Assembly: GCA_050952465.1 (NCBI GenBank)
Contig: JBMNKZ010000007.1
Location: 434,001 to 498,000, forward strand
Length of the DNA: 64,000 nt
Reading direction: 5' to 3'
DNA from: DUPU01 sp050952465
Lineage (GTDB): Bacteria; Bacillota; Dehalobacteriia; Dehalobacteriales; Dehalobacteriaceae
Positions within the stretch are counted from its first letter, which is position 1; the number at the start of each line of letters is the position of its first letter. The translations under genes and the position numbers were made by a program. The notes beneath the pieces are model-generated. The model searched no databases, was not told where the DNA came from, and saw only the letters and a program-made list of their open reading frames with translations. Below are positions 52,070 to 62,019 of the stretch, in pieces.

Positions 52070-53052
52070 GCTATCAAGAAGGAGAAACTAAACTTTCGGT
52101 GCGTGCCCTGACTGAAGGTGCTTTAATGGCGGCTCTTGCTGCTTTACTGGGCATCGCTGGTATTTATCTGCCTGTTTTAGCAATGGTTACTAATTTAGTA
52201 TGGACAATTCCCATTATTCTCTTAATCATGCGTCACAATCTTAAGCTGGGCTTGATGGGGCTTGCGGTTACCGGGATGTTGATCTCCATCTTAGCCGGCC
52301 CAATACAGGGAATACTTCTTTTAGTGAATATGGGCGGGATGGCTTTGATTTATGGTTACTGCTTTAAACATAAACTTTCGTCTATGAAAGCATTGTTTTT
52401 TGGTACCATTATTGCTGCTATTTCTGCTGCTGCTACTATTTTTCTCTCAGCCTTTGTGGCGAATCTTCCTATTACCCAATGGGTTACTGAGATTAAATTG
52501 GCAATAAATGAAGGCTTTCAAATGTATGAAAAAATGGGTATCATGGAGAATATCCTGCCGGAAGGAGTTACTCCTGAACAATATAAAGAACAATTTTTTA
52601 TGATGATCGATACCTTATTGCCGGGAGCATTTGTCGCAGCTACAATGGGGATGGCCTTGGTTAATTACCTGATTGCGAGAACATTTTTGAAAAGAATGAA
52701 ATATGAAATCCCTGAAATGCCAATGTTTAGGGATTGGCACTTACCCTGGCAAATTGTTTGGGGTGTAATTTTGGGACTGGGACTTTTAATTTCCGGTAAC
52801 TATCTGGAAAATCAATATTTAAGGTTAGCTGGCCAAAATATTTTATATATTTATTACCCTGTGTTGTTGGTTTCTGGAATTTCCCTCTTGGTTTTTCTTT
52901 GGAAAAATAAATATTTAACCGGTTTTATGCGGGTGATCCTGATCATATCCATATTCTTATTCGGCCAGATTTTTTTTATCCTGCTCTTAATGATCGGGTT
53001 ATTTGATCCCTTGTTTGATTACCGGCGGTTTTTCCGGGAAAAAAGAAGTTAG
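52066..53052 (+). CDS. DUF2232 (YybS-like) membrane protein
   Basis: A 328-residue integral membrane protein with about eight hydrophobic segments. It belongs to DUF2232 by its position next to the DHH gene and its N-terminal LTEGALMAALAALLGIAGIYLPVL pattern. The family resembles ECF-transporter S components, but transport is unproven. The GTG start overlaps the MazG-like stop by 4 bases, indicating coupling, and the DHH phosphodiesterase gene follows 27 bases later. Confidence 0.85.
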   Translation: MSYQEGETKLSVRALTEGALMAALAALLGIAGIYLPVLAMVTNLVWTIPIILLIMRHNLKLGLMGLAVTGMLISILAGPIQGILLLVNMGGMALIYGYCFKHKLSSMKALFFGTIIAAISAAATIFLSAFVANLPITQWVTEIKLAINEGFQMYEKMGIMENILPEGVTPEQYKEQFFMMIDTLLPGAFVAATMGMALVNYLIARTFLKRMKYEIPEMPMFRDWHLPWQIVWGVILGLGLLISGNYLENQYLRLAGQNILYIYYPVLLVSGISLLVFLWKNKYLTGFMRVILIISIFLFGQIFFILLLMIGLFDPLFDYRRFFREKRS

Positions 53053-53079
53053 AATATGTGGTGAAAGGGGCCAATCTTC

Positions 53080-54699
53080 GTGGAAGGTCCGTATTTTTGG
53101 CTGGGCTTACTCTTAGGTATCTGTCTGATGGTATTATGGCGGCAGATGCCAAAAAAAAGAGCCGGCTTAAAGGAGCAAATTGAATCCTTGGCAGCTGATC
53201 CCGTTAAAGAAGAAACCAAGGATCATGAGAAAATAAAAATCCAACAGCAACGGCAAGAAGAAGGACCGGTCATTGGATTGCTGCAAATTGATAATTTTTC
53301 AGAAATGATTCAAGAAGTCGAGGATGAAAAAAGGCCGGTACTCCAAGCAGAAATTGATAAGGTTTTAACTGAGTGGGCGATTAAAATAGAAGGCCTGATT
53401 AAAAAATATGCTGAGGATAGGTATCTGTTAGTGATGAGCCAAGAAGCTCTGAGAGAATGTCAAAAAAATCGCTTTGACATTATGGATCGCCTCCGGGAAA
53501 TACAATTAGGAAATAAGATTCCCATTTCCTTGAGTATGGGAGTTGGGGCCGGAGAGGAACCAATTACGGATACATCCCGCCTGGCTGGTTTAGGACTGGA
53601 GTTGGCTTTAGGCCGGGGTGGGGATCAAGTAGTTGTTAAGTGGCCGGACAAAGTACTGTTTTATGGGGGAAAGACCAATGTAATCGAAAAGAAAACTAAG
53701 GTAAGAGCCCGGGTAGTAGCATATACCTTACGCCAATACATCCAACAGGCCACTCAGGTGATTGTCATGGGTCATGAAAGTTCAGATTTAGACAGTGCCG
53801 GAGCTTCTTTAGGTGTGGCGAAAGTGGCTATGGACTATGGGAAGCCTGTAAGGATTGTGTTGGATAATTCCGCTGGTACCTTGGATAAATTGTGGCAGGT
53901 AATTGGAGACTATCCCGAATATTCCGGACGCCTTTCTTCAGGAAAAGAGGCCCTGCTGCATGCCGATAAGGATACTCTTTTGGTTATTTGTGATACCAAT
54001 AAGCCGTCTCTTCTAATAGAACCGAGACTTTTGGACAAGGCTGGGCGAAAAATTTTAATTGACCACCATCGTCGGGGAGAAGAATTTATTAGTAAAACTG
54101 AGCTCATTTACATGGAGCCCTATGCTTCATCCACCTGTGAGTTAGTAACTGAGGTTATTCAGTACATAGGTGAGGAAGTTTCTTTAGATCCTTTGGCAGC
54201 TTCCGCCTTACTGGCGGGAATGATGGTAGATTCCAAAAACTTTGTTTTTCAAACCGGGGTGAGGACATTTGAAGCTGCAGCTTTTCTTAGGAGGGTTGGG
54301 GCGGAGCCCGGGCTTGTGCGTAAATTCCTCGAGGATAATTATGAGATGGTTTTAGTACGGGCACAGGTGTTGCAAAATTCGGAAATTGTTTTTTCAAATA
54401 TAGTGGTAGGCTATTTGGATTACGTGGTACCCCACAATTCAATTATTGCCGCCGAGGCAGCGGACATGCTTTTAAGTATCGAGGGGATTAAGGCGTCTTT
54501 TGTCTTATACGTTACGAATGATGGTGTTAATATCAGCGGACGTTCCTCCGGAGATATTAATGTTCAGGTATTGTTGGAAGAGTTGGGAGGCGGTGGGCAT
54601 CTTGCCGTTGCCGGTGTCCAATTAAAAGGACTCAATATTGCTGAGGCCAAGGATAAACTAATGGCCGTATTAAAAACATATTTGGAGGAGAATAATTAG
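53080..54699 (+). CDS. gdpP: DHH/DHHA1 c-di-AMP phosphodiesterase (GdpP-like), short form
   Basis: A 539-residue membrane-anchored protein. It has one N-terminal hydrophobic segment (YFWLGLLLGICLMVLW), a degenerate GGDEF-like domain (about 65-200), then the DHH domain with motifs HESSDLDSAGASLG, VICDTNK and DHHRRGEEF, and a DHHA1 domain with GGGGHLAVAG. GdpP of Bacillus (~660 residues) has two membrane helices and a PAS domain, both missing or reduced here. It should hydrolyse cyclic di-AMP to pApA. The GTG start follows AAAGGGG. Confidence 0.88.
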   Translation: MEGPYFWLGLLLGICLMVLWRQMPKKRAGLKEQIESLAADPVKEETKDHEKIKIQQQRQEEGPVIGLLQIDNFSEMIQEVEDEKRPVLQAEIDKVLTEWAIKIEGLIKKYAEDRYLLVMSQEALRECQKNRFDIMDRLREIQLGNKIPISLSMGVGAGEEPITDTSRLAGLGLELALGRGGDQVVVKWPDKVLFYGGKTNVIEKKTKVRARVVAYTLRQYIQQATQVIVMGHESSDLDSAGASLGVAKVAMDYGKPVRIVLDNSAGTLDKLWQVIGDYPEYSGRLSSGKEALLHADKDTLLVICDTNKPSLLIEPRLLDKAGRKILIDHHRRGEEFISKTELIYMEPYASSTCELVTEVIQYIGEEVSLDPLAASALLAGMMVDSKNFVFQTGVRTFEAAAFLRRVGAEPGLVRKFLEDNYEMVLVRAQVLQNSEIVFSNIVVGYLDYVVPHNSIIAAEAADMLLSIEGIKASFVLYVTNDGVNISGRSSGDINVQVLLEELGGGGHLAVAGVQLKGLNIAEAKDKLMAVLKTYLEENN

Positions 54700-54745
54700 C
54701 GTGTCAGAGGGGCTCTCTGGCGCGGCAGAAAAGGAGTGTGTAAAA

Positions 54746-55192
54746 GTGAAAGTTATTTTAATTCAGGATGTGAAGTCGTTAGGAAAAAAAGGGGATGTGG
54801 TACAGGTAGCGGAAGGATATGGTCGCAATTACATCTTACCCAGGAGGCTGGGCATAGAGGCAACCCCTGCTAATTTAAAAAATTTAGCTCAAGAAAATGC
54901 TCGGGAGGAGGAAAGAAAGAAAAAAGAACTGGAAATAGCCCGGGATCTGGGAAAAAAATTGGACGGGGCTGTGGTTGATATTTTGGCCAAAGCAGGTGAA
55001 GGGGGCAGGCTATTTGGGTCTGTCACCAATAAAGAAATTGCCGACCAGATAAAAAATCAGTTTAATGTGGCAATTGACCGAAGAAAGATGGAGATAAAGG
55101 AATCGATAAAGACTGTGGGAACTTATGATGCGGTGGTAAAATTGCATCCTGAGGTGCAGGTAAAGATTAAAATTAAGGTTACTTCTGAATAG
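54746..55192 (+). CDS. rplI: 50S ribosomal protein L9
   Basis: L9 of 148 residues, exactly the usual length, starting MKVILIQDVKSLGKKGDVVQVAEGYGRNYILPRRLGIEAT. The open frame runs further upstream to 54701, but AAGGAG lies 9 bases before the GTG at 54746, and homology begins there. It follows the DHH gene closely, the conserved order. Confidence 0.96.
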   Translation: MKVILIQDVKSLGKKGDVVQVAEGYGRNYILPRRLGIEATPANLKNLAQENAREEERKKKELEIARDLGKKLDGAVVDILAKAGEGGRLFGSVTNKEIADQIKNQFNVAIDRRKMEIKESIKTVGTYDAVVKLHPEVQVKIKIKVTSE

Positions 55193-55249
55193 CCCTATAA
55201 TCACCAACTACCCCATGACAGTTAAGCAATGGCAGAAAGGGGATCAGTA

Positions 55250-57169
55250 ATGAAAGGAATCTTAGACAAATTTATTAACCAGAAGCAAAAATTACTCGTT
55301 ACTAACAAGAGTGAGGACTTGGAACATCAGGTAGCGGCTTTGTATGCTTTGGTTAGTGATATTTTTGGTTCAGATCGGATGGTAATAAAAGCAACTAAAC
55401 TGGAGGCCTTGCCCCTGATTAGTTCTACAGATATCGCGGAAAAAGTATTAGGACTTCAAAAAATTGTTTTTAAGGATCCTACTTTAGATACTGTTCCGTC
55501 AAGAGACGAAATCCCGGCAATTTTGGAGGAAATTGAAGATGAGCTGGCAGAGTATGTTGCCCGCCGTTCTGTAGAAGATAAGCTGGAAAAAATGATTGCC
55601 GATCGGATGCAGGAGCGGCATGAGGAATATCTCAAAGAAATTAAAATGCAGATTGTTAAGGAAAATAGCGGCTCGGAAAATGCTCAAACTTTAAAGAAAT
55701 TAGCGGTACTAGAAAAGATGGAGCACACGAAGCTGGCCACGTCTGCTATGGAAGTACTCAGGCCGCAGCAATTAGAAGAGGTAGTGGGTCAGGAAAAGGC
55801 TGTAAAAGCACTGATTGCTAAAATTGCCTGTCCTTTTCCTCAACATGTGATTCTCTATGGCCCTCCGGGAGTGGGAAAAACTTCTGCTGCTCGTTTGGCC
55901 TTAAAAACAGCTCAAAGATTAAAAAATACTTCTTTTACAGCTGAAGCTAAATTTGTGGAAGTAGACGGGAATACCTTAAGATGGGATCCAAGGGATGTGA
56001 CTAATCCACTCTTAGGTTCAGTGCATGATCCAATTTACCAAGGGGCAAGAAGAGATCTGGCCGATACCGGCATTCCTGAACCAAAGTTAGGCTTGGTATC
56101 GGATGCCCATGGCGGAGTTCTTTTTATTGATGAAATTGGAGAAATGGATCCCATGCTTTTGAATAAGCTATTAAAAGTACTTGAGGACAAACGAGTGCAT
56201 TTTGAATCATCTTATTTTGATCCCTATGATGAGAATGTACCCCAATATATTAGACAATTGTTTCAAAACGGGGCACCGGCAGATTTTGTTCTGATTGGTG
56301 CCACCACCAGAAGCCCTGGGGAATTAAATCCGGCTCTTCGTTCCAGATGTGCGGAGGTTTTTTTTGAGCCCCTCACCCCTCAGGATATTAAACAAATCGT
56401 AAAAAATGCCGCCGCCAAGCTGGAAATAGATTATGATCCAATGGTACCGGATATTATTTCCGAATATACCATTGAAGGCAGAAAAGCCAATAATATCTTA
56501 GCCGATGCCTACGGATTGGCTTTATATCGCCGGGAAACCCATCCCGAAGAGGAGTCCGGGAAAATCTATGTCTCCAAGGAAGATGTTTTTGAGGTAGTCC
56601 AGATTTCTCGTTTAGTACCCTATGTGTTTGAAAAAGCCTCCGCCCGAAGCGAAGTGGGTAAAGTGTTCGGCCTGGGGGTAGCTGGTTTTGTTGGTTCTGT
56701 TTTGGAAATTGAGGCGGTAGTATTTCCTGCATCTCAGGAAAATAAAGGGCAGATTCGTTTTAATGAAACAGCAGGAAGCATGGCCAAGGACTCTGTTTTT
56801 AACGCTTCCTCTGTCTATCGTAAAATATCGAATCATGATTTAGCTAAATACGATGTCCATGTAAATGTAGTGGGCGGGGGTAATATTGATGGACCTTCCG
56901 CCGGGGTAGCGATTTTTACTTCTATTTACAGCGCGGTACATGCAAAAGCTGTACGTCAGGATGTGGCTGTGACGGGAGAGTTGTCTATCCAAGGGAAGGT
57001 TAAACCGGTGGGAGGCATCTGTGAAAAAATCTATGGGGCCAAACAAGCCGGAATGGCGAAGGTGATCATTCCTAAAGATAATGAAAACGATATTCCTTCG
57101 GGATTAAAGGGGATAGAAGTAGTAACGGTTTCTTCCGTGGAAGAGGCTTTGGAGCATTTACTTGTTTAA
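55250..57169 (+). CDS. lonC: Lon-type ATP-dependent protease (LonC-like)
   Basis: An AAA+ serine protease of 639 residues. It has an N-terminal helical region rather than the LonA substrate domain, Walker A GPPGVGKT, Walker B GGVLFIDEIGEM, and a Lon protease domain with the catalytic serine in DGPSAGVAIF and lysine in CEKIYGAKQAG. The gene sits between rplI and dnaB, which is the typical Clostridia position of this Lon subgroup. The ATG 55250 follows AAAGGGG; an upstream ATG at 55229 has no site. Confidence 0.93.
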   Translation: MKGILDKFINQKQKLLVTNKSEDLEHQVAALYALVSDIFGSDRMVIKATKLEALPLISSTDIAEKVLGLQKIVFKDPTLDTVPSRDEIPAILEEIEDELAEYVARRSVEDKLEKMIADRMQERHEEYLKEIKMQIVKENSGSENAQTLKKLAVLEKMEHTKLATSAMEVLRPQQLEEVVGQEKAVKALIAKIACPFPQHVILYGPPGVGKTSAARLALKTAQRLKNTSFTAEAKFVEVDGNTLRWDPRDVTNPLLGSVHDPIYQGARRDLADTGIPEPKLGLVSDAHGGVLFIDEIGEMDPMLLNKLLKVLEDKRVHFESSYFDPYDENVPQYIRQLFQNGAPADFVLIGATTRSPGELNPALRSRCAEVFFEPLTPQDIKQIVKNAAAKLEIDYDPMVPDIISEYTIEGRKANNILADAYGLALYRRETHPEEESGKIYVSKEDVFEVVQISRLVPYVFEKASARSEVGKVFGLGVAGFVGSVLEIEAVVFPASQENKGQIRFNETAGSMAKDSVFNASSVYRKISNHDLAKYDVHVNVVGGGNIDGPSAGVAIFTSIYSAVHAKAVRQDVAVTGELSIQGKVKPVGGICEKIYGAKQAGMAKVIIPKDNENDIPSGLKGIEVVTVSSVEEALEHLLV

Positions 57170-57194
57170 TGAGCAAGGCTAGGAGGTTTTTGTT

Positions 57195-58523
57195 GTGAGT
57201 GTGGCTTTAGAGCGGGTGCCTCCCCAAAATGTGGACGCGGAACAGGCTTTGCTTGGGGCTTTAATGCTGGACAAGGAGGCCTTGTTCAGCGTGGTGGAAC
57301 ATGTGCGCACCAGCGATTTTTATAAAGAGGCTCATCGGATTATTTTTGATTGCTTACTCACCTTAAATGACAGAAATGAACCGGTGGACTTGGTGACTTT
57401 GGTAGAAGAACTACGTCAAAGAGGGGATTTGGAAAAGGTAGGGGGCATTTCTTATGTTGCCTCATTGGCGAATTCCGTGCCTACAGCGGCGAACGCGGTT
57501 TATTATGCTAAAATCGTTGCGGAAAAAGCTCTTTTACGCTCTTTAATCAGCGTTTCTACAAAAATCGCCCAACATGGATATGAACAGAACATGGAACCCT
57601 GGGAATTAATTGACGAAGCGGAAAAAATGATTTTTTCTGTGACCCAGAGAAAGGCCCGAGATGGTTTTGCCCTAATTAAGGATGTGGTCGTGGATACTTT
57701 TGAGCAAATCGGCCAGATTAAAGCACAGGATGGAGTTACAGGTGTCCCTACCTTTAAAAATCTGGATTATTACCTTTCCGGACTGCAGAAAAGCGATTTA
57801 ATTATTGTGGCCGCCCGGCCAGCCATGGGGAAAACCTCTTTTTGTTTGAATATAGCTCAAAATATTGGGGTAAAGCATGGTAAGACGGTGGCGATTTTCA
57901 GTCTGGAGATGTCCAAAGAACAATTAGTGCAAAGGATGCTTTGTGCTGAAGCCAGGGTAGACCAATCCAAAGTACGTACCGGTTTTGTGAATGAGGAAGA
58001 ATGGCGGAGGTTGTCCATGGCCTTGGCACCCTTATCGGAGGCAAAAATATATTTAGATGATACCCCTGGGATCACGGTGATGGAAATGCGGGCTAAGGCC
58101 CGGAGATTAAAAGCGGAAAAAGGGCTGGATCTAATCGTGATAGATTATATTCAATTAATGCAGGGGGGCCGTAGGTCCGAAAACAGGCAACAGGAAATAT
58201 CCGAGATTTCCCGTTCGTTAAAAGCCTTGGCCAGAGAATTGGAAGTTCCTGTTTTGGCCTTATCCCAATTATCCCGTGCGGTTGAACAAAGTTCCGATAA
58301 ACGGCCTAATTTGAGTCACTTAAGGGAATCGGGTGCCTTAGAGCAGGACGCGGATGTGGTGATTTTTATCCATCGTCCGGAATATTACGACCCGGATACA
58401 GAGCAAAAAGGCATTGCTGAAATCATTGTGGCTAAGCACCGAAACGGGCCGGTGGGCACCGCGGAATTAGCATTTTTAAAAGAATATACTAAATTTTTGG
58501 ATCTGGCTAAAGAGCCGATCTAA
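57195..58523 (+). CDS. dnaB: Replicative DNA helicase DnaB
   Basis: Hexameric helicase that unwinds DNA ahead of the replisome, 442 residues. The N-terminal DnaB domain begins RVPPQNVDAEQALLGALMLD. The RecA-like domain carries Walker A ARPAMGKTS and Walker B LIVIDYIQLMQ, with the DQSKVRTG and LRESGALEQDADVV motifs. The GTG start follows AGGAGG at 8 bases. No intein or frame break is visible. Confidence 0.96.
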   Translation: MSVALERVPPQNVDAEQALLGALMLDKEALFSVVEHVRTSDFYKEAHRIIFDCLLTLNDRNEPVDLVTLVEELRQRGDLEKVGGISYVASLANSVPTAANAVYYAKIVAEKALLRSLISVSTKIAQHGYEQNMEPWELIDEAEKMIFSVTQRKARDGFALIKDVVVDTFEQIGQIKAQDGVTGVPTFKNLDYYLSGLQKSDLIIVAARPAMGKTSFCLNIAQNIGVKHGKTVAIFSLEMSKEQLVQRMLCAEARVDQSKVRTGFVNEEEWRRLSMALAPLSEAKIYLDDTPGITVMEMRAKARRLKAEKGLDLIVIDYIQLMQGGRRSENRQQEISEISRSLKALARELEVPVLALSQLSRAVEQSSDKRPNLSHLRESGALEQDADVVIFIHRPEYYDPDTEQKGIAEIIVAKHRNGPVGTAELAFLKEYTKFLDLAKEPI

Positions 58524-58545
58524 AATAAATATAAATGTCAGTTGC

Positions 58546-58582
58546 CTCCTGTGTTGTGCCAATTATCAGGGGGTCTTTTTGT
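58546..58582 (+). terminator. Terminator of dnaB
   Basis: CCTCCTG / CAGGGGG (58546-58552 and 58568-58574, one G-U pair) with a long loop, followed by TCTTTTTG. Confidence 0.6.
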
Positions 58583-58587
58583 TGCTT

Positions 58588-59373
58588 TTACACTTTTCCT
58601 TTTAATTTCTTAATAGTATGCATAGCATCATCATAACCCATTTTTAGATTCCTTTTAATTAATTCATGGTCAAAATTTAAGATATTTCCCAAGTCTTCAA
58701 AGGGTTTAATGCTGGTTACTTTCACGTTAGGGTATTTAATGTCTTGAATGACACCGATACTCAAAGTCCGGACGGCAATTATTTCTTGATATCCTTTTCT
58801 GGCCAGAAGATTTACCGGACAGTTATCATATAATCCGCCGTCCAGATAATGTTTTCCATCAATGGTTTCCATCTGGAACCCAGGGAAACTGGAGCTGGCC
58901 ATGAGATACTCGATCATTTTGCCTTGGGGAATATCTTCTTTATATAGTTCCAAGGGTTTTAATTCAGAAACTGATACGGTTACCAAGCCAAAGTCCATGG
59001 GGGACTTACGCAGTTTATCCTCAACAATTACGCTTTCCACCAATTGTCTAATTTTGCTTTTATCAATACCCCTATTTTTGATAAATTCCTTTACTTTTGC
59101 GGCAAAATGAAAAACAGTATTTTTATCAATTTGTCTATTGATAATTTTAGTTAATTGTTCCTGCTCTAAATCAAATAAAAGGGAGGTATCAATGCTTTCC
59201 CACATCTGGTAGCCCTTTTCAAAATCACCTTGAGCAATCACGGCACCGTTTAGAGCACCGATGGAAGTACCGGTAATTCCTCCAAATTCATATCCCTCTT
59301 CTAAAAAGGCTTTCATAACACCCATATGGAAAGCTCCCTTTGCCCCTCCGCCTTCCAAGGCCATGCCAAGCAT
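58588..59373 (-). CDS. Patatin-like phospholipase
   Basis: A 261-residue lipid acyl hydrolase. Oxyanion-hole glycines are in EGGGAKGAFHMGV, the nucleophile serine in GTSIGALNG, and the catalytic aspartate in LDGGLYDNCPV (DGG). No signal peptide is visible, so it is likely cytosolic or membrane-associated; the lipid substrate is unknown. GGGGGG precedes the ATG. It converges on dnaB. Confidence 0.9.
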   Translation of the reverse strand: MLGMALEGGGAKGAFHMGVMKAFLEEGYEFGGITGTSIGALNGAVIAQGDFEKGYQMWESIDTSLLFDLEQEQLTKIINRQIDKNTVFHFAAKVKEFIKNRGIDKSKIRQLVESVIVEDKLRKSPMDFGLVTVSVSELKPLELYKEDIPQGKMIEYLMASSSFPGFQMETIDGKHYLDGGLYDNCPVNLLARKGYQEIIAVRTLSIGVIQDIKYPNVKVTSIKPFEDLGNILNFDHELIKRNLKMGYDDAMHTIKKLKGKV

Positions 59374-59577
59374 AAATGTCCCCCCTCAATATCTAAAGGA
59401 TGTTAATATGATTTCTTGCTAATTGAAAAATATCCTTCATCAGGAAAAGCATCTGGATAAAGTTTATGATATAGGGGATAATTATGAATAACCTTGTAGT
59501 ATTTAGAGCTGATTTGCATAAGGTAATTTCTAAATAATGCATCAAGAAGTCAAATTAATTAACAAGGAAGGTGCCCT

Positions 59578-60528
59578 ATGTCCGAAATCTATCTGGCGGG
59601 AGGCTGTTTTTGGGGTCTGGAAAAATATCTTGCCTCCATTCGTGGGGTGCAGTATACACAGGTGGGCTATGCCAATGGAAAGACAGAAAACCCTACATAT
59701 GAAGAGGTGTGTTATAAAAATACCGGTCATGCGGAAACGGTGCGCGTCCAATATGATGCTAAGATTCTTCCTCTGGAATTTCTTTTGGAATTGTATTATG
59801 ACGCAATTGATCCTGTTTCCCTGAACCGCCAGGGCGGAGATAGGGGTGTGCAGTATCGCACCGGGATTTACTATATTGACGTAAAAGACTTGCCCATTAT
59901 CGAAGATTCAATTGCTAAGCTGCAAAAACGTTACGATAAACCGATCGCCATCGAAATAAAGAAGCTGGATAATTTCTACCCGGCTGAGGAGTATCATCAA
60001 AAATATTTGGACAAAAATCCCGGAGGTTATTGCCATATTGGTAGGGATAAATTTGAAAAGGCAGCAGGGGCAGTGGTAAATCCAGGGGATTACCAGGCAC
60101 CGGATCCGGAAAAGCTATCTCAAACCCTGACCAAGGCTCAATATGAGGTAACCCAAAATAACGCTACTGAACCTCCTTTTCAGAACGAGTTTTGGGATTC
60201 TTTCCGTCCAGGGATTTATGTGGACATTACCACCGGCGAGCCCCTATTTGCTTCCACGGATAAATTCCAATCCGGCTGCGGTTGGCCGAGTTTTTCTAAG
60301 CCCATTGACCCGTATGTGTTACGTAGGAAAAAGGACACATCTCACGGGATGCTGCGTACCGAGGTGCGAAGTCGCGTGGGAAACGCTCATCTGGGGCATG
60401 TCTTTGAAGACGGGCCAAAAGAGACGGGAGGGCTTAGGTACTGCATCAACAGTGCCTCCCTTAGGTTTGTCCCGAAGGAAGATATGGAGAGAGAAGGGTA
60501 TGGGTATCTATTGGGAATAGTAAATTAG
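59578..60528 (+). CDS. msrAB: Peptide methionine sulfoxide reductase MsrA-MsrB fusion
   Basis: Repairs oxidised methionine using both stereospecific domains in one 316-residue protein. MsrA holds the catalytic cysteine C10 in GGCFWGLEKY and the later HQKYLDKNPGGYC. MsrB has SGCGWPSFSKPI, HLGHVFEDGP and the catalytic cysteine in GLRYCINSASLRF. The family is usual in anaerobes facing transient oxygen. AAGGAAGG precedes the ATG. It overlaps the converging NAGPA-domain gene by 4 bases. Confidence 0.95.
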   Translation: MSEIYLAGGCFWGLEKYLASIRGVQYTQVGYANGKTENPTYEEVCYKNTGHAETVRVQYDAKILPLEFLLELYYDAIDPVSLNRQGGDRGVQYRTGIYYIDVKDLPIIEDSIAKLQKRYDKPIAIEIKKLDNFYPAEEYHQKYLDKNPGGYCHIGRDKFEKAAGAVVNPGDYQAPDPEKLSQTLTKAQYEVTQNNATEPPFQNEFWDSFRPGIYVDITTGEPLFASTDKFQSGCGWPSFSKPIDPYVLRRKKDTSHGMLRTEVRSRVGNAHLGHVFEDGPKETGGLRYCINSASLRFVPKEDMEREGYGYLLGIVN

Positions 60529-61586
60529 GGCAGGATGACAATATTTGTAGCAATCGGTCTTTCCTTACCATCAGAAGGTTTATTCAATACTTTGCCCTCA
60601 AAGACCAAAGAACTAGAACCTCCCCCGTCCAGGTTAAAGGCCTCCATCACGCCTAAACGCATTAATGTTACCTGCATTTCCTCAAGGGAAATTCCCTTAC
60701 TCCAATTGCTTTGCCGCCCGTCTACTACAATAAAAAACAAATCCCCGTTGGGATATTGCCCCAAAACTGTGCGCGGCTGCTTCTGCCGGGCCCATTTTTT
60801 AGGGATTTCTACAGGCTGCCAGTTTCTTATTAATACAGGGACAAAACTTACTCCTTGCCAGGCACCGGATTTTTTTAGGTCTTCTTCTTTGTCATATATT
60901 CCGCCTACCAGTCTTCCATCTTTCGTGAACCCGGCAAAGGACAGGTCGTTATAGGAGGGGATAAAGTCACCCACCAGTTCTCCTTTGATCATCGTGTTAC
61001 CTAAGGGAACCAGTCGGGTCTTGCCGTTTTTGGTAGACTGGGCAAACCCGCCTCCGTTTACCCCAAAAACCCCACCTAACCTTTTCACTGCTTCACTGGT
61101 TGTTTCACCCTTGGTTTTTTCGTTCGGGGAGAGGGCAATCTTTAGCGACTTGGGATTTTTCAACCGCACTTTGGCCATATAGCCCCGAAGATCTTCTTTT
61201 TTCAGTTGGAATAACAAAATTTCCACATGGTCACTACTAAATTTTTTAATCGGCTTACCTAAGCGGGAAATAATCATTTCATCATATGTTTTTTCTGACT
61301 GAAGCTGCTGCTGACGGCTTTTTTGAGATAAATCCTTTAAAAGCTCTTGCTGTTTTAGATATAACGCTTCCTCTTCTTTTAAGGAGTCCTGAAAAGAGCT
61401 TCTTGCCGACTTTAAATCGTCAAATGATTCTAGCATACTTTCAGAGTATGTCCTAGAGGTTGATATATCTATCAGCAGTGGCCGGCAGTCAGTATAGGCA
61501 ATTTTATCATAATTCAGATAAAGGGCCAAAAGTATCCCTAAAAGGGGAGCAATAGTAACTAAAAGAAAAAGTTTAACGTATCTCAC
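60525..61586 (-). CDS. Phosphodiester glycosidase (NAGPA-domain) exported protein
   Basis: A 353-residue exported or membrane-anchored protein with one N-terminal hydrophobic segment (LFLLVTIAPLLGILLALYL), a coiled-coil stretch (about 45-110), and a C-terminal phosphodiester glycosidase domain with GVNGGGFA, TVLGQYPNGDLFFIVVDGRQ and the NLDGGGSSSLVF motif. In Gram-positives this domain trims wall-linked glycan phosphates or exopolysaccharide. The GTG start has GGAG 8 bases upstream and overlaps the upstream gene's stop by 14 bases. Confidence 0.85.
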   Translation of the reverse strand: MRYVKLFLLVTIAPLLGILLALYLNYDKIAYTDCRPLLIDISTSRTYSESMLESFDDLKSARSSFQDSLKEEEALYLKQQELLKDLSQKSRQQQLQSEKTYDEMIISRLGKPIKKFSSDHVEILLFQLKKEDLRGYMAKVRLKNPKSLKIALSPNEKTKGETTSEAVKRLGGVFGVNGGGFAQSTKNGKTRLVPLGNTMIKGELVGDFIPSYNDLSFAGFTKDGRLVGGIYDKEEDLKKSGAWQGVSFVPVLIRNWQPVEIPKKWARQKQPRTVLGQYPNGDLFFIVVDGRQSNWSKGISLEEMQVTLMRLGVMEAFNLDGGGSSSLVFEGKVLNKPSDGKERPIATNIVILP

Positions 61587-62019
61587 CTTTAGACTCCTTT
61601 AAAATCTCCAGACTCTTTGTCAGTTCCTGCAGGCGCTTGTCCAATTCAATCATTCTTTTGTTTAATTCTTCTCTATTTAATGAACCGGATGTGCTCACTT
61701 CTTTGCCTGTTTCCTCCAGGGCCTGGGAGATTATTTCCATTTCTTTTTGGACACTTAAAAGTTTATCGTCTAATTCCTGAATCTGTTGGCTATTAGTTTC
61801 CTGAATATCAGCAAGAGACTGGCCAATTTGCTGCTGCATCTGACTCAGCCTCATGTCAAGATACCAGTAACCCCCATAAACTAGGGCTCCCCATAACGCT
61901 ACAAAAAGGAGGGTGAGGAAAAGATTGTGCTGAGCAGTTTTTTTCCTTTGCTTTCGCCTTTTTACAGCATGTTTAGTCGGATTATTATTTAATTCAACAG
62001 AAACATCATCAATATCCAT
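61573..62019 (-). CDS. Membrane-anchored coiled-coil protein
   Basis: A 148-residue protein: a basic cytoplasmic head (KHAVKRRKQRKKT), one membrane helix (LTLLFVALWGALVYGGYWYL), then a glutamine- and glutamate-rich coiled coil to the C-terminus (repeated heptads such as LDKRLQELTKSLEILKE). No catalytic motif. It overlaps the phosphodiester glycosidase gene by 14 bases and is probably its assembly or anchoring partner. The function is otherwise unknown. GAGG precedes the ATG. Confidence 0.7.
   Translation of the reverse strand: MDIDDVSVELNNNPTKHAVKRRKQRKKTAQHNLFLTLLFVALWGALVYGGYWYLDMRLSQMQQQIGQSLADIQETNSQQIQELDDKLLSVQKEMEIISQALEETGKEVSTSGSLNREELNKRMIELDKRLQELTKSLEILKESKGEIR

Noticed and set aside
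59489..59539. 17-codon frame with GGGGAT upstream, before msrAB
   Set aside because: Too short, with no recognisable family and no conserved feature; likely chance.
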